DNA of 46,111 nucleotides from DAOUMU01 sp034409055. Its GTDB lineage: Bacteria; Chloroflexota; Anaerolineae; 4572-78; J111. The notes beneath the pieces were generated by a model that saw only the letters and a program-made list of their open reading frames with translations, was not told where the DNA came from and did no database searches. The translations under genes were made by a program, and so were the position numbers. This document shows, piece after piece, positions 15,049 through 23,600 of this stretch (positions are counted from its first letter, which is position 1; each line of letters begins with the position of its first letter). Location of the stretch: the NCBI GenBank assembly GCA_034409055.1, contig DAOUMU010000071.1, positions 1-46,111 on the forward strand, written 5' to 3'.

Positions 15049-16182
15049 GTGAAACGATACCAGCAGCACTTATTGTCTCGCCGTAGTCCCCAGTCACTAA
15101 AACTTTGGTCTCAAGCCAGTACCAGACCTGCCCGATCTCTGGCCGTCATGTTGTGGCTGGTTGGGCTTTTTTTGATGGGGGGATGTAACCTCATTCGGGT
15201 TGACAGACTCCCCTCTGAGGCTACCCCGGCCGGCATTATTTTTGTCACGGTTACTCCCCGGCCTGAGATTAACCTGCGTGAAGGCCAACGATTCCTGTCG
15301 CTGCCCCAATCTGAGCCTGCGCCACGGCCCTACTTTGCCGGGGCCAATGAGTTGGGCCAGGTGCTGGTGCTGGAATATCACAAAATTGGCTACCCGGAAC
15401 AACGCTTCCAACGCACCCCGGAAAATTTTCGGGCTGATGTCGAACGTCTTTATCAGGCTGGTTACTATCCGGTCAATTTTGTTGATCTGATTCGGGGTTT
15501 CCCTGATGTTCCGGCCGGTAAAAAACCGGTGGTCTTTACCTTTGACGACTCCGACATCAGTCAGTTTCGGGTATTGGCTGACAACACCATTGATGCGGAT
15601 AGTGCCGTGGGTATTCTTTTGAATTTTCACGCGCAGCACCCGGCCGGGTGGCCCACACGGGCGACTTTTTTTGTGCTGGGTGATGACACCGCTAATTACC
15701 AGGCCCTGTTTGGCCAATCGAAGTGGGCCAAGGCCAAAATTCAATTCCTGGTTGACCTGGGCATGGAAGTGGGCAGCCATACGGTTAACCACGTTGATCT
15801 GTCCGTGGCCACCGCCGAGCGAATTGAGTGGGAGTTGGCTGTCAGCCAGCGGGTGATTGAGGAGATGGTGCCCGGTTATGAAGTGCAGAGTTTATCCGTA
15901 CCCTATGGCGGGTTTCCCTACACCTTGGATTTTCTGAAATCGGGCCAGTGGGGTGATTTTAGTTACAGCTATGCCGGGAATGCCGCTGCCTGGGGGGGAC
16001 CTGCCGTTTCTCCATTTGACCCTACCTTTGACCCTTACCGGGTGTCCCGGCTTGAAGTGACGGCGACCTCAATGGACCACTGGTTGACATATTTTGAGCA
16101 AAGTCCGCGCGAGTATTATGCTTCAGATGGTGATCCAGGCCGGGTGACGGTGCCGCAGGTAGAAGTTGTCGAGGCGGAGTAG
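15049..16182 (+). CDS. NodB-type polysaccharide deacetylase lipoprotein (copy 2)
   Basis: This 377-residue paralogue of the upstream gene has its esterase domain aligning closely: LVLEYHKIG, VFTFDDSDISQFRV, SHTVNH and the YDPYR-like FDPYRVSRLEV near the end. It has a shorter linker without Thr/Pro repeats. The GTG start gives a basic 33-residue leader before the hydrophobic MLWLVGLFLMGGC lipobox. ATG at 15148 is an alternative but would leave no basic residues ahead of the signal. It presumably acts at the outer face of the membrane on cell-wall or surface glycans. The stop lies three bases before a palindromic element. Confidence 0.87.
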   Translation: MKRYQQHLLSRRSPQSLKLWSQASTRPARSLAVMLWLVGLFLMGGCNLIRVDRLPSEATPAGIIFVTVTPRPEINLREGQRFLSLPQSEPAPRPYFAGANELGQVLVLEYHKIGYPEQRFQRTPENFRADVERLYQAGYYPVNFVDLIRGFPDVPAGKKPVVFTFDDSDISQFRVLADNTIDADSAVGILLNFHAQHPAGWPTRATFFVLGDDTANYQALFGQSKWAKAKIQFLVDLGMEVGSHTVNHVDLSVATAERIEWELAVSQRVIEEMVPGYEVQSLSVPYGGFPYTLDFLKSGQWGDFSYSYAGNAAAWGGPAVSPFDPTFDPYRVSRLEVTATSMDHWLTYFEQSPREYYASDGDPGRVTVPQVEVVEAE

Positions 16183-16185
16183 AAA

Positions 16186-16309
16186 CAGACTCAGTAGATC
16201 CAATTTTTAGGCTCTGAGCGGACCACAGTCCGTGTTTTGGCCGCTGGACTGTCCCACGGGGAGGCTTCGCACTGGTCCAGCTAGAGCAAATTTGGATGTA
16301 CTGAGACTG
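16186..16309. mobile_element. MITE-like 124-bp palindromic element
   Basis: Terminal inverted repeats of 18 bases (16186-16203 and 16292-16309, two mismatches; core TCAGTAGATCCAA) enclose nested complementary arms GCTCT/AGAGC and GGACCA/TGGTCC plus an internal CAGTCC/GGACTG stem. It has no coding capacity. It fits exactly between two convergent genes. The segment GTCCCACGGGGAGGC is shared with the element at 19541-19643, and one terminal arm is shared with 131-146. Confidence 0.65.
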
Positions 16310-16322
16310 GGTTCGTATCCCA

Positions 16323-18242
16323 TTACTCCCGCAACACGCGCTCATCGCCGATACGCTTGGTTAGACGTTGCTCATCGGTGTACTCTAAAAGGGCCAGGGC
16401 ATATTTGCGGCTGGTTTTGAAGATGTTGCGCACCTGGGCCACGTTAACGGTTTGGTTTTGGCGTAGATGGTTTTTTAGCCAGTCAACAAATTCATTATAG
16501 GTCTCTGCCAGTAAAATGACTTCATGAGAAAGACGAACAAGTTGCCCTCCTTCGATTAAAGCCAACATCACCTCCTCGCCCACGGCGGCGGCCACATCCT
16601 TGGGTAGGGGGGTACGATAGGGAGCCCGCCGAAAATTAGCCAGGAGTTTATCAACGGCTGCCTGCTGTTCTGGACTGAATTTTACCTGATGCTCGGACAA
16701 CCAAATGTTAGTTTCAGTCGCAACCAGTGCGTCTTCTTGCTGACCACGCTGGATGGCTTCGTTGAAAAGACGGGTTTCCAGCTTGAGGCGACTTTGTAAC
16801 TCGCCCCGGGGCATACCGATGCGCAAGGGTAGACGGCTGTGGTAATCGGCCAGAGCGGCCTTAATTTGTCCTAGCAGGCCAGCCCAACCTGCTCGTGAGG
16901 CCACTAACGTTTTCGAACGAAGCCAATTGGCTTCGTTGGCTGTTTTTGCTTCACTTGAATCAGAGAGAATAAAAACCTCGTTGCCTGTGAGTAAGGTGGT
17001 CAGGGCAGCGGCAGCAGTTTCGGCTGGCAGCCCACACTCGGCAATGAGAGTCTTGGCCGGCAAGGGGCCACGTCGATCCAACTCGGTCAGTAGTAAATCT
17101 TCAGGTGTGCCGGCCAATAATGTTTCCAGGCGGTTGATGATTTCGGGCCGGAAGCGCCGGTGGCGGCGACGAGGTAACGGATCAACAATCACGCCTCCCC
17201 CAATGGTCAGCGAGGGAGAAGGTTGGCGGATGATAAAATGGTCCCCCTTAACGACGGGGATGCGTTCAGTCAACCGCAACTGCACCCAACCGGCCTGACC
17301 AGGCTCCAACCGGCGGGTGCCCAACAGGCGGGTAAATCCCATGACCTCGGTGGACCCGGTAAAAACTTCTACTTCCTGATTATGGCGGAGGGGTTTGGGC
17401 GAGTCGAGCAAAAGCTTCAGGTAAACGTCAACCAGTTGGGAAGGCTCTAACCAAGCCGGTGTGGTCAGCACATTACCGCGAGTCAGATCATCTGTACTGA
17501 GGCCGGTCAGGTTGACGGCTGTTCTTGAGCCGGGTTGGGCGATGTCAACACTCTTTTTGTGGGATTGGAGACTGCGAATGCGGCTTTTAAGACCCTGGGG
17601 CAAAATCTCTACTTCTTGCCCTACTTGTAACTGGCCATCGAGTAAAGTACCGGTAACGATGGTGCCAAAGCCGCTCAGGGAAAAAACACGATCAACAGGC
17701 AGGCGGGGACGGCCCTGGTTGGTGCGGGGAGGAACTTGGGCCAGGACTTGATCCAGAGCTGCTAGTAGGTTGTCAAGACCTTGGCCCTCGATGGCAGAAA
17801 CAGGAATCAGGGGGGCATCGGCCAGGACTGTACCAACCACGGTTTCAGCAATGTCGGCTTGTACCAGTTCCAGCCAATCTTCGTCGTCGATCATATCTAC
17901 TTTGGTAATGGCAATGACGCCCCGGGGAATTTCTAACAAATCCAGGATGGCCAGGTGCTCACGGGTTTGGGGCATTACCCCTTCATCGGCAGCTACCACA
18001 AAAAGGGCGGCGTCAATGCCGCCGACCCCGGCCAACATATTTTTGATAAAATCTTGGTGACCGGGTACGTCTACTATCCCCACCGGTTCCCCAGAGGGCA
18101 GGGTCAGCCAGGCAAAGCCCAGATCAATGGTCATAGCTCGTTGCTGTTCTTCTTTAAGGCGATCTGGATCAATCCCCGTAAGCGCTTTGATCAGGGTAGA
18201 TTTGCCGTGGTCTACATGGCCGGCTGTGCCGATGACACGCAT
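16323..18242 (-). CDS. selB: Selenocysteine-specific elongation factor SelB
   Basis: This 639-residue translation GTPase has a size typical of bacterial SelB. The N-terminal GTPase domain shows GHVDHGKST (8-16), the DVPGH G3 motif and TKVD as G4. EF-Tu-like domains II/III follow (RVFSLSGFGTIVTGTL, about 180). The C-terminal third contains the winged-helix repeats that bind SECIS RNA, with the final YALALLEYTDEQRLTKRIGDERVL typical of WH4. It delivers Sec-tRNA to UGA codons on the ribosome. The start is three bases after the coiled-coil gene, so both are cotranscribed. No selA, selD or tRNA-Sec is seen in the window. Confidence 0.95.
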   Translation of the reverse strand: MRVIGTAGHVDHGKSTLIKALTGIDPDRLKEEQQRAMTIDLGFAWLTLPSGEPVGIVDVPGHQDFIKNMLAGVGGIDAALFVVAADEGVMPQTREHLAILDLLEIPRGVIAITKVDMIDDEDWLELVQADIAETVVGTVLADAPLIPVSAIEGQGLDNLLAALDQVLAQVPPRTNQGRPRLPVDRVFSLSGFGTIVTGTLLDGQLQVGQEVEILPQGLKSRIRSLQSHKKSVDIAQPGSRTAVNLTGLSTDDLTRGNVLTTPAWLEPSQLVDVYLKLLLDSPKPLRHNQEVEVFTGSTEVMGFTRLLGTRRLEPGQAGWVQLRLTERIPVVKGDHFIIRQPSPSLTIGGGVIVDPLPRRRHRRFRPEIINRLETLLAGTPEDLLLTELDRRGPLPAKTLIAECGLPAETAAAALTTLLTGNEVFILSDSSEAKTANEANWLRSKTLVASRAGWAGLLGQIKAALADYHSRLPLRIGMPRGELQSRLKLETRLFNEAIQRGQQEDALVATETNIWLSEHQVKFSPEQQAAVDKLLANFRRAPYRTPLPKDVAAAVGEEVMLALIEGGQLVRLSHEVILLAETYNEFVDWLKNHLRQNQTVNVAQVRNIFKTSRKYALALLEYTDEQRLTKRIGDERVLRE

Positions 18243-18245
18243 AAG

Positions 18246-19475
18246 TTAATCCTGTCCGTTAGCTATTTCTTCAAAACGTTCTTGCCATGCCTGGGTAGCT
18301 ATGGCTCTCGCTTGAATATCCTCTTCAATGATTTGCAGAATCATACTGATTTGTTTCTCTATGCCCTGATTAAATTTTTCTATTTTGGTCATTTGTTGTT
18401 TAAGAAGGTTTATATTTTTCTGCAAATCTGCAAACCGGGGTGTCCACTCAATCATCTGCTTTTGCCAACGTTGCTCGTAGTCTGTTTGCCATTTTTCCAA
18501 GGCGGTCCGTTGGCGCTCTTCACCCAAACGTTGTAGCTCCGCAGCTTGGTGCTGCTCACGTTGCAGGCGTTCCTGAAAATCTTGTAAAGTGGCCAGCGCT
18601 CTTTTATTAAGCTGGTAATGCTCGGCATACTTTTCCATCAGGCTTTCATACTCGTCCATACGCCGTTCTTGCGTTTGGGTTAACTCGGTCCAGTTTTTTA
18701 TCTGGCGCTCGCGCTGTGCCATTTGAAAATCCATGTGCTCACGGTGACGCCGTATTTCCACCCGCATTTCTTCCAGGGCAACTTCATACTTACCGAATTG
18801 GGGAATTTGTTGCTCAACAATTTGAATTTTGGACAGGCTTGTTTCTATTTTTTTCTGGAGCGGAGGTAACTCAGCCTGTAACTCTGCCAACCGATGAGCG
18901 TCCACGCGACGTTGCTCTTCCAGATAGTTCGCAGCCCGTATCTGCTCGTCCAGTTGTTTATTTAATTGATTGAGTTGGGCCTGAAACGTGCTGACTGTCT
19001 TGTTCAGCCGTTCAACCTCGGTCCGGGCCAGGGCGATTTGTTCATCGTAACGGTGGGTTTTATCAAGCTCCCGCCGGAGTTCGTGCAGCGTTTTGGTGTG
19101 CGTATCAAGTTGCGCCGCTAAGGTATGGCCAGGATCTATACTTGGGGGTCGGTGACCATACTGCTGCTCCATAATCTGCAGCAACTCGTTCTTGAGGCGA
19201 TCTAATTGTTCATCGAGTTGAGGAATACGGGTAAGTTGGGCATAAGATTCAGCCAACTCCGCTTCTAATTTTTCAATCTGGCGCGTCTGTTCTTGTAACT
19301 TATATTCTTGTGCTTCGGTTTGTTGCTGTAATTTAGCAATTTTTTCTTGACTTTCCAGATATTTCTGTTCCAAATAGTCAAGCTGGGAGGATAAATGCGG
19401 TTGCTCCATAGATACAATGCTCTCCTCGCCGGACACATTGTCAGTCCGGCCTACGTTGATTTGATATTGTAACAT
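18246..19475 (-). CDS. Coiled-coil protein cotranscribed with selB
   Basis: This protein has up to 409 residues, almost entirely heptad-rich and Gln/Glu-rich helix (about 35-390, for example KIAKLQQQTEAQEYKLQEQTR in part). No catalytic motif, signal or membrane segment is seen, so it is probably a long cytoplasmic rod. It ends three bases before the selB start. The start is uncertain. ATG at 19475 has no ribosome site. ATG at 19409 (MEQPHLSSQ) lies 12 bases after GAGGAG and leaves a strong hairpin (19428-19450) in the leader. No known selenium-pathway protein matches it. The link to SelB may be functional or just positional. Confidence 0.75.
   Translation of the reverse strand: MLQYQINVGRTDNVSGEESIVSMEQPHLSSQLDYLEQKYLESQEKIAKLQQQTEAQEYKLQEQTRQIEKLEAELAESYAQLTRIPQLDEQLDRLKNELLQIMEQQYGHRPPSIDPGHTLAAQLDTHTKTLHELRRELDKTHRYDEQIALARTEVERLNKTVSTFQAQLNQLNKQLDEQIRAANYLEEQRRVDAHRLAELQAELPPLQKKIETSLSKIQIVEQQIPQFGKYEVALEEMRVEIRRHREHMDFQMAQRERQIKNWTELTQTQERRMDEYESLMEKYAEHYQLNKRALATLQDFQERLQREQHQAAELQRLGEERQRTALEKWQTDYEQRWQKQMIEWTPRFADLQKNINLLKQQMTKIEKFNQGIEKQISMILQIIEEDIQARAIATQAWQERFEEIANGQD
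19428..19450 (-). other. GC-rich hairpin at the head of the coiled-coil/selB operon
   Basis: GCCGGAC and GTCCGGC form a perfect 7-bp stem with a 9-base loop. If translation begins at 19409 it lies in the leader. In E. coli a SECIS-like element in the selAB leader lets SelB regulate its own operon. The loop here lacks the GGU of that element, so the analogy is only positional. Confidence 0.4.
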
Positions 19476-19540
19476 GGGTTAGAGGTGACAGCAAGGATAT
19501 GCGGAGGGAGGGGTGTATTTCAATTTGGGGGCAAATATAT

Positions 19541-19643
19541 TTTGGAGTCGAGGCTTCAGCCGGACGTGGCCCCGTTTGGACCGGCTAACCCGCAGGAGGC
19601 TTCGCGGTGCGCAGCCTCCCTGTGGGACAGCCTCGACTCCAAA
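19541..19643. mobile_element. 103-bp cloverleaf-like palindromic element
   Basis: The outer arms TTTGGAGTCGAGGCT (19541-19555) and AGCCTCGACTCCAAA (19629-19643) pair perfectly over 15 bases. Inside are two hairpins: AGCCGG/CCGGCT and a roughly 12-bp stem CCCGCAG-GAGGC/GCCTC-CTGTGGG. Together they make a three-way junction. The inner hairpin shares a 24-base block (two mismatches) with 16249-16272. It has no coding capacity and sits between the 3' end of a minus-strand gene and the selB operon leader. Confidence 0.65.
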
Positions 19644-19735
19644 GCTGATAAATGGCAGGTGATTATTATGCTATCAATCATCGGTGGCAAAATTTGCCCT
19701 AAAGTTGAAATACGACCGTTTTACATTGAGGCGTA

Positions 19736-20095
19736 TTAGCCAGGTTTTCGCTTTGAAGCAAAGACTTCCGATACTTCGCGTTGATAGGGCAGAACACAGG
19801 TGATGGAATAGATAATTGTGTGCAGACATCGTTTACTGCGATCCTCGTGAATGGCGTTGCTGCAAATTAAGGAGTTTTGCTCGCTGGACTTGCCAGAGGT
19901 TATGAGGGCAGCGACTCTATCGCCTATTTCAAATCCGCCTTCCTCACAGTCAGGGTTGTGGCAAGGTATTTTCTTGGGATAATTGTCCGGCGTACAAACC
20001 TTTCGCTCCTTCCGCCATAGTCGCCGGCCAGTATTTTCCATAGGGCCTTGCTCTTGCCAATCTAAGATAATGTACACGTGTTTTTGGTTGATCAT
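19736..20095 (-). CDS. Small cysteine-containing hypothetical protein
   Basis: This 119-residue protein has a good ribosome site (GAGGA five bases before the ATG) and follows the receiver gene by 36 bases, so it is likely the last gene of that operon. Possible metal ligands are seen in CHNPDCEEGGF (about 45-55), with further cysteines at LICSNAI, RCLHT and TCVLP. The N-terminus (MINQKHVYIILDWQEQGP) looks like a beta strand. No family is recognised. A PilZ-like or stress-related role cannot be judged from sequence. It ends about 90 bases before the cloverleaf element. Confidence 0.6.
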   Translation of the reverse strand: MINQKHVYIILDWQEQGPMENTGRRLWRKERKVCTPDNYPKKIPCHNPDCEEGGFEIGDRVAALITSGKSSEQNSLICSNAIHEDRSKRCLHTIIYSITCVLPYQREVSEVFASKRKPG

Positions 20096-20131
20096 AGGAG
20101 TTCCTCTTGATGTTGTCTTTATTAGGAAAAG

Positions 20132-20575
20132 TTATTTACCTTTGCGAGAACTGTCTACTAATAAGGTCAGGATGCCGTACAGGAGTTCATCCTCGGTGAA
20201 GGGCTTGGGCAGGAAATGCTTGATGCCCATTTGAGATGCCTTTTCAATATTCTTCTCGTCAGCCCAGGCAGAGACAATCATAACGGGAATATCCTTTGTG
20301 TCGGGTTTTTCTTGTAATTTTTCATAGATTTCAAAGCCGTCCATTTCGGGTAGTAAGATATCCAGGACGATAAAGTCGATCCGGTGTTGCTCAAACTTCT
20401 CAAAAGCGGCCCTACCATTGGTAACCGATGTTACCTCAAAGCCAACGTCGTCCAACATCTCCGCCACCATCTGGCCCATAATCCGATCATCTTCAATCAC
20501 CATTACATTGCGATTTGCTTCAAAGTATTTCAGGGCTCGTTCGGGAATTAAGGCTAAATTAAATTGACCTGTCAT
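20132..20575 (-). CDS. Stand-alone response regulator receiver
   Basis: This 147-residue protein has a single CheY-like receiver (about 23-140) behind a short N-terminal extension. It has the acidic pair D29/D30, phospho-acceptor D72 (FIVLDILLPEMDG), a Ser in VSAWADE at the switch position and the lysine in PKPFTEDEL. There is no output domain, so it would act through protein contacts or pass on phosphate. It lies downstream of the sensor kinase and the PKD protein on the same strand, 106 bases after the latter, and shares an operon with the small Cys-containing gene. The membrane kinase at 26408-28852 is the natural phosphodonor candidate. Confidence 0.9.
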   Translation of the reverse strand: MTGQFNLALIPERALKYFEANRNVMVIEDDRIMGQMVAEMLDDVGFEVTSVTNGRAAFEKFEQHRIDFIVLDILLPEMDGFEIYEKLQEKPDTKDIPVMIVSAWADEKNIEKASQMGIKHFLPKPFTEDELLYGILTLLVDSSRKGK

Positions 20576-20604
20576 TACATTTCCCCCTTATATACTAAGT
20601 CTGT

Positions 20605-20633
20605 CCCTGACACCGTTCTCGATTGGGTCAGGG
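20605..20633 (-). other. CCCTGAC/GTCAGGG hairpin in the PKD-receiver gap
   Basis: A perfect 7-bp stem with a 15-base loop lies between the PKD-protein stop and the receiver start. No U-run follows, so it is not an intrinsic terminator. It may mark RNA processing or attenuation between the two genes. Confidence 0.4.
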
Positions 20634-20681
20634 GCGGTTGAATCAACGCCGGAACAACTGAACTTACGTTGAGTGATGTGC

Positions 20682-23600
20682 TTACCGCCGAGGGTCAGAC
20701 CGGGTATGCTTACCCATTCGTCTTTGTCTCAGAGCGATGACCTTTTTTCTCAGTACCAGAAACGAGCTGGCCAGCCAGGCCAGCGGAAGTAGACTGTTGA
20801 CCTGGACCGTTGTTGTATCCGTGTCGCTCCCACCGTCCCCGTCGTCTACTTGTAAAGTCACGGTGTAGGTCCCGGTTGTTGTCCAGGTATACATAACGGT
20901 CTGACCCGGAGTTTCAAAATCGTTGTCATTGTTCAGATCCCACCGGTAAGTTAGGGTATCAGCGGGGACATCGGTGCCGCTCCCCATGAGTGTGATGGGA
21001 ACAGCGGCCATAGTTGTGTATGATCCCCCAGCGCTGGCGGTGGGTGGGGTGTTACTGATGGTCACTTGCAGGGTATCAATGGCCTCACCGATTTCGCCCC
21101 CCCCCCCAGTTGGGTAGGGATAGTCATCGTCGCGGACACGTAGAACAACCGTGTAGGTGGCTGGACCGTCCGGGTAGGTGGTACTGACGTTCTGGCCGGT
21201 CATATCTACATCGAAAGTAACCCCGTCGTAATCAAAGTCCCATTCATAGGTCAGGGTATCGTTCCCTGGATCACTGGAGCCACTGCCATCGAAAGTAACC
21301 GGGGTGTTTTCGGGGGCGGGGTTTGGACCGGCACTGGCCCCGGCAGTAGGATTAGCGTTCAAGATGGTGACACTAAAGGTGGCTGTACCGGCTGCACCGT
21401 CGTCGTCCGTCACGGTCAAGGTGGCCGTATAAACCCCATCGTCGGTGTAGGTGTGAGTCACGTTAATGCCGCTGGCAGTTGAGCTACCATCACCGAAGTC
21501 CCACTCATAGGTCAGGGTGTCATTGGCTCCGGGATCACTGGAACCACTGCCGTCGAAAGTAACCGGGCTGCCTTCGAAAGCCGGGTTGGGGCCGATCCCG
21601 GCCACGACGTTAGGCGGTACATTGAACACCGTGACCGTGGTTCCGTCCGTAGCAATACCGCCCCGGCCATCCTCGACTCGAAGCGTGACGGTGAAAACGC
21701 CGTTGTCGTTCCAGGTGTTGGTGACGATTGGTCCGGGTGTTTCAAAGGTGCCGTCGTTGTCCAGGTCCCAGGTATAAGTCAGCGGATCACCATCCGGATC
21801 ACTGGAACCACTACCGTCCAGGGTGAAGGGAGAGCCTTCGTTGTCAAGGTAGGGACCGCCTGCGTTGGCTATGGGCGGGCTACCAACGTCCACCGTCGTC
21901 GTGGCCATAGCGAAGCCACCGTCGTCGTCTGCTACGCGTAAGGCTACCGTGTAGGTACCGGTAATTGTCCAGGTATGGATGACCGTCTGGCCGGTACCAT
22001 CCAGGTCAAAGGTAACGCCATCATAGTCGAAGTCCCAGCCATAGGTCAATGGATCGGCCGGTATATCGGTGCCACTGCCGCTGAGAGTGGTCGGTATGCC
22101 CACGGTCGTGGCATAGGGACCACCGACAGCGACGGCCGGCGGCGCGTTGTTGACGGCCAGTTGCAAGGTGTCAATAGCCTCGCCGATTTCACCGCCTCCC
22201 CCAGCCGGATAGTCGTCGTCCCGCACCCGCAGGGCCACCGTGTAAACGGCTGACCCGTCGAGATAGAGGGTGGGAGTGGTCACTGTCTGACCTGTAGCCT
22301 CCACGTCAAAGGTGGCCCCGTCGTAGTTGAAATCCCATGCAAAGGTATGGCTGTCAGCCAGGCCCGGGTCGGTGGCGGTGCCGGTCAGGGTGAGCGGCAT
22401 CGCCTCGGTAGTGACCTGATCGGGGCCAGCCTCAGCCGCCGGATTGGCGTTCCAGATGGTCACAGTCACGGTATCGGCGTCAGAAGCACCAGCATCGTCC
22501 GTCACGGTCAGAGTGGCCGTGTACACCCGGTCGTCGGCGTAGGTGTGGGTGGCCGTAATGCCGGTGGCGGTGCCACCATCACCAAAGCCCCACTGATAGG
22601 TCAGCGTATCGAGCAGACCGGGATCATTGGATCCAGTCCCATCGAAAGTGAGGAGAGAACCTTCGAGGGCAGTAGTCGGACTGACGACAGCGACAGCCGT
22701 GGGCGGCAGGTTTTCTACGGTCACGGTGGCGGTATCGGTATCGATTCCCCCCCGACCGTCATCGACTTGTAGCGTGGCGATGTAGGTGCCGTCGTCAAGA
22801 TAGGTATGGTTGGCCGTAACTCCCGTACCGTTACTACCATCGCCGAAGTCCCAGCGGTAAGTCAAGGGATCGTTGGTGGGGTCCGTGCTACCGGCCCCAC
22901 TGAGGGTCACCGGTATGTTAACAGTGGTTGTGTATGGACCCCCGGCCTCGGCCCTGGGTGGCGCGTTGCTGATGATGACTCGAGCTGTGTCCAATCCCTG
23001 TCCACCATCCTTATCGGTGACGCGCAGGGCGGTCGTGTAAACGCCAGCCGTGTTCCAGATATTGGTAATAGGATTAGTATCGGTCAGGTCCCGGGTAAAG
23101 ACAGTGCCGTCGTAATTCAAGTCCCACTCATAGGTCAGGCCGGGCAGATCAAGCGGGGCATCTGCAGCCGTTCCGGTCATGGTAATGGGGTACGTTTCAA
23201 GGCCATTGTAAGGGCCACCGGCCTCGACAATCGGTGGCGCATTATTGACCGTGACCTGCAAGGTGACTATATCCTCGCCAATTTCGCCCCCACCGCCAGT
23301 GGGGTAGGGATAATCGTCATCGCGGACTCGTAGAGCCACAGTATAGACGTTCGGTCCATCTAAGTAAGTTGTACTGACAGAGTTACCGGTACTTTCCTCA
23401 TCGAAATTGGTGCCATCGTAGTTGAAATCCCAGTGGTAATTTAGGGTGTCGGCGGAACCCGGGTCGGTGGCGCTGCTGGTCAGGTCAAGCCGCACATTCT
23501 CGGTGGCGATACGATCGGAACCAGCATCAGCCATCGGATCAGCGTTCCAGATTGTCACAGCCACGGATTCGCTGTCAGAATCACCGCCATCGTCTGTCAC

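Noticed and set aside
16183..16322. Possible tRNA-Sec next to selB (GGGTTCGTATCCC resembles a T-arm)
   Set aside because: The T-loop lacks the usual A at position 58, no acceptor stem or long variable arm can be formed, and the stretch is better explained by the palindromic element.
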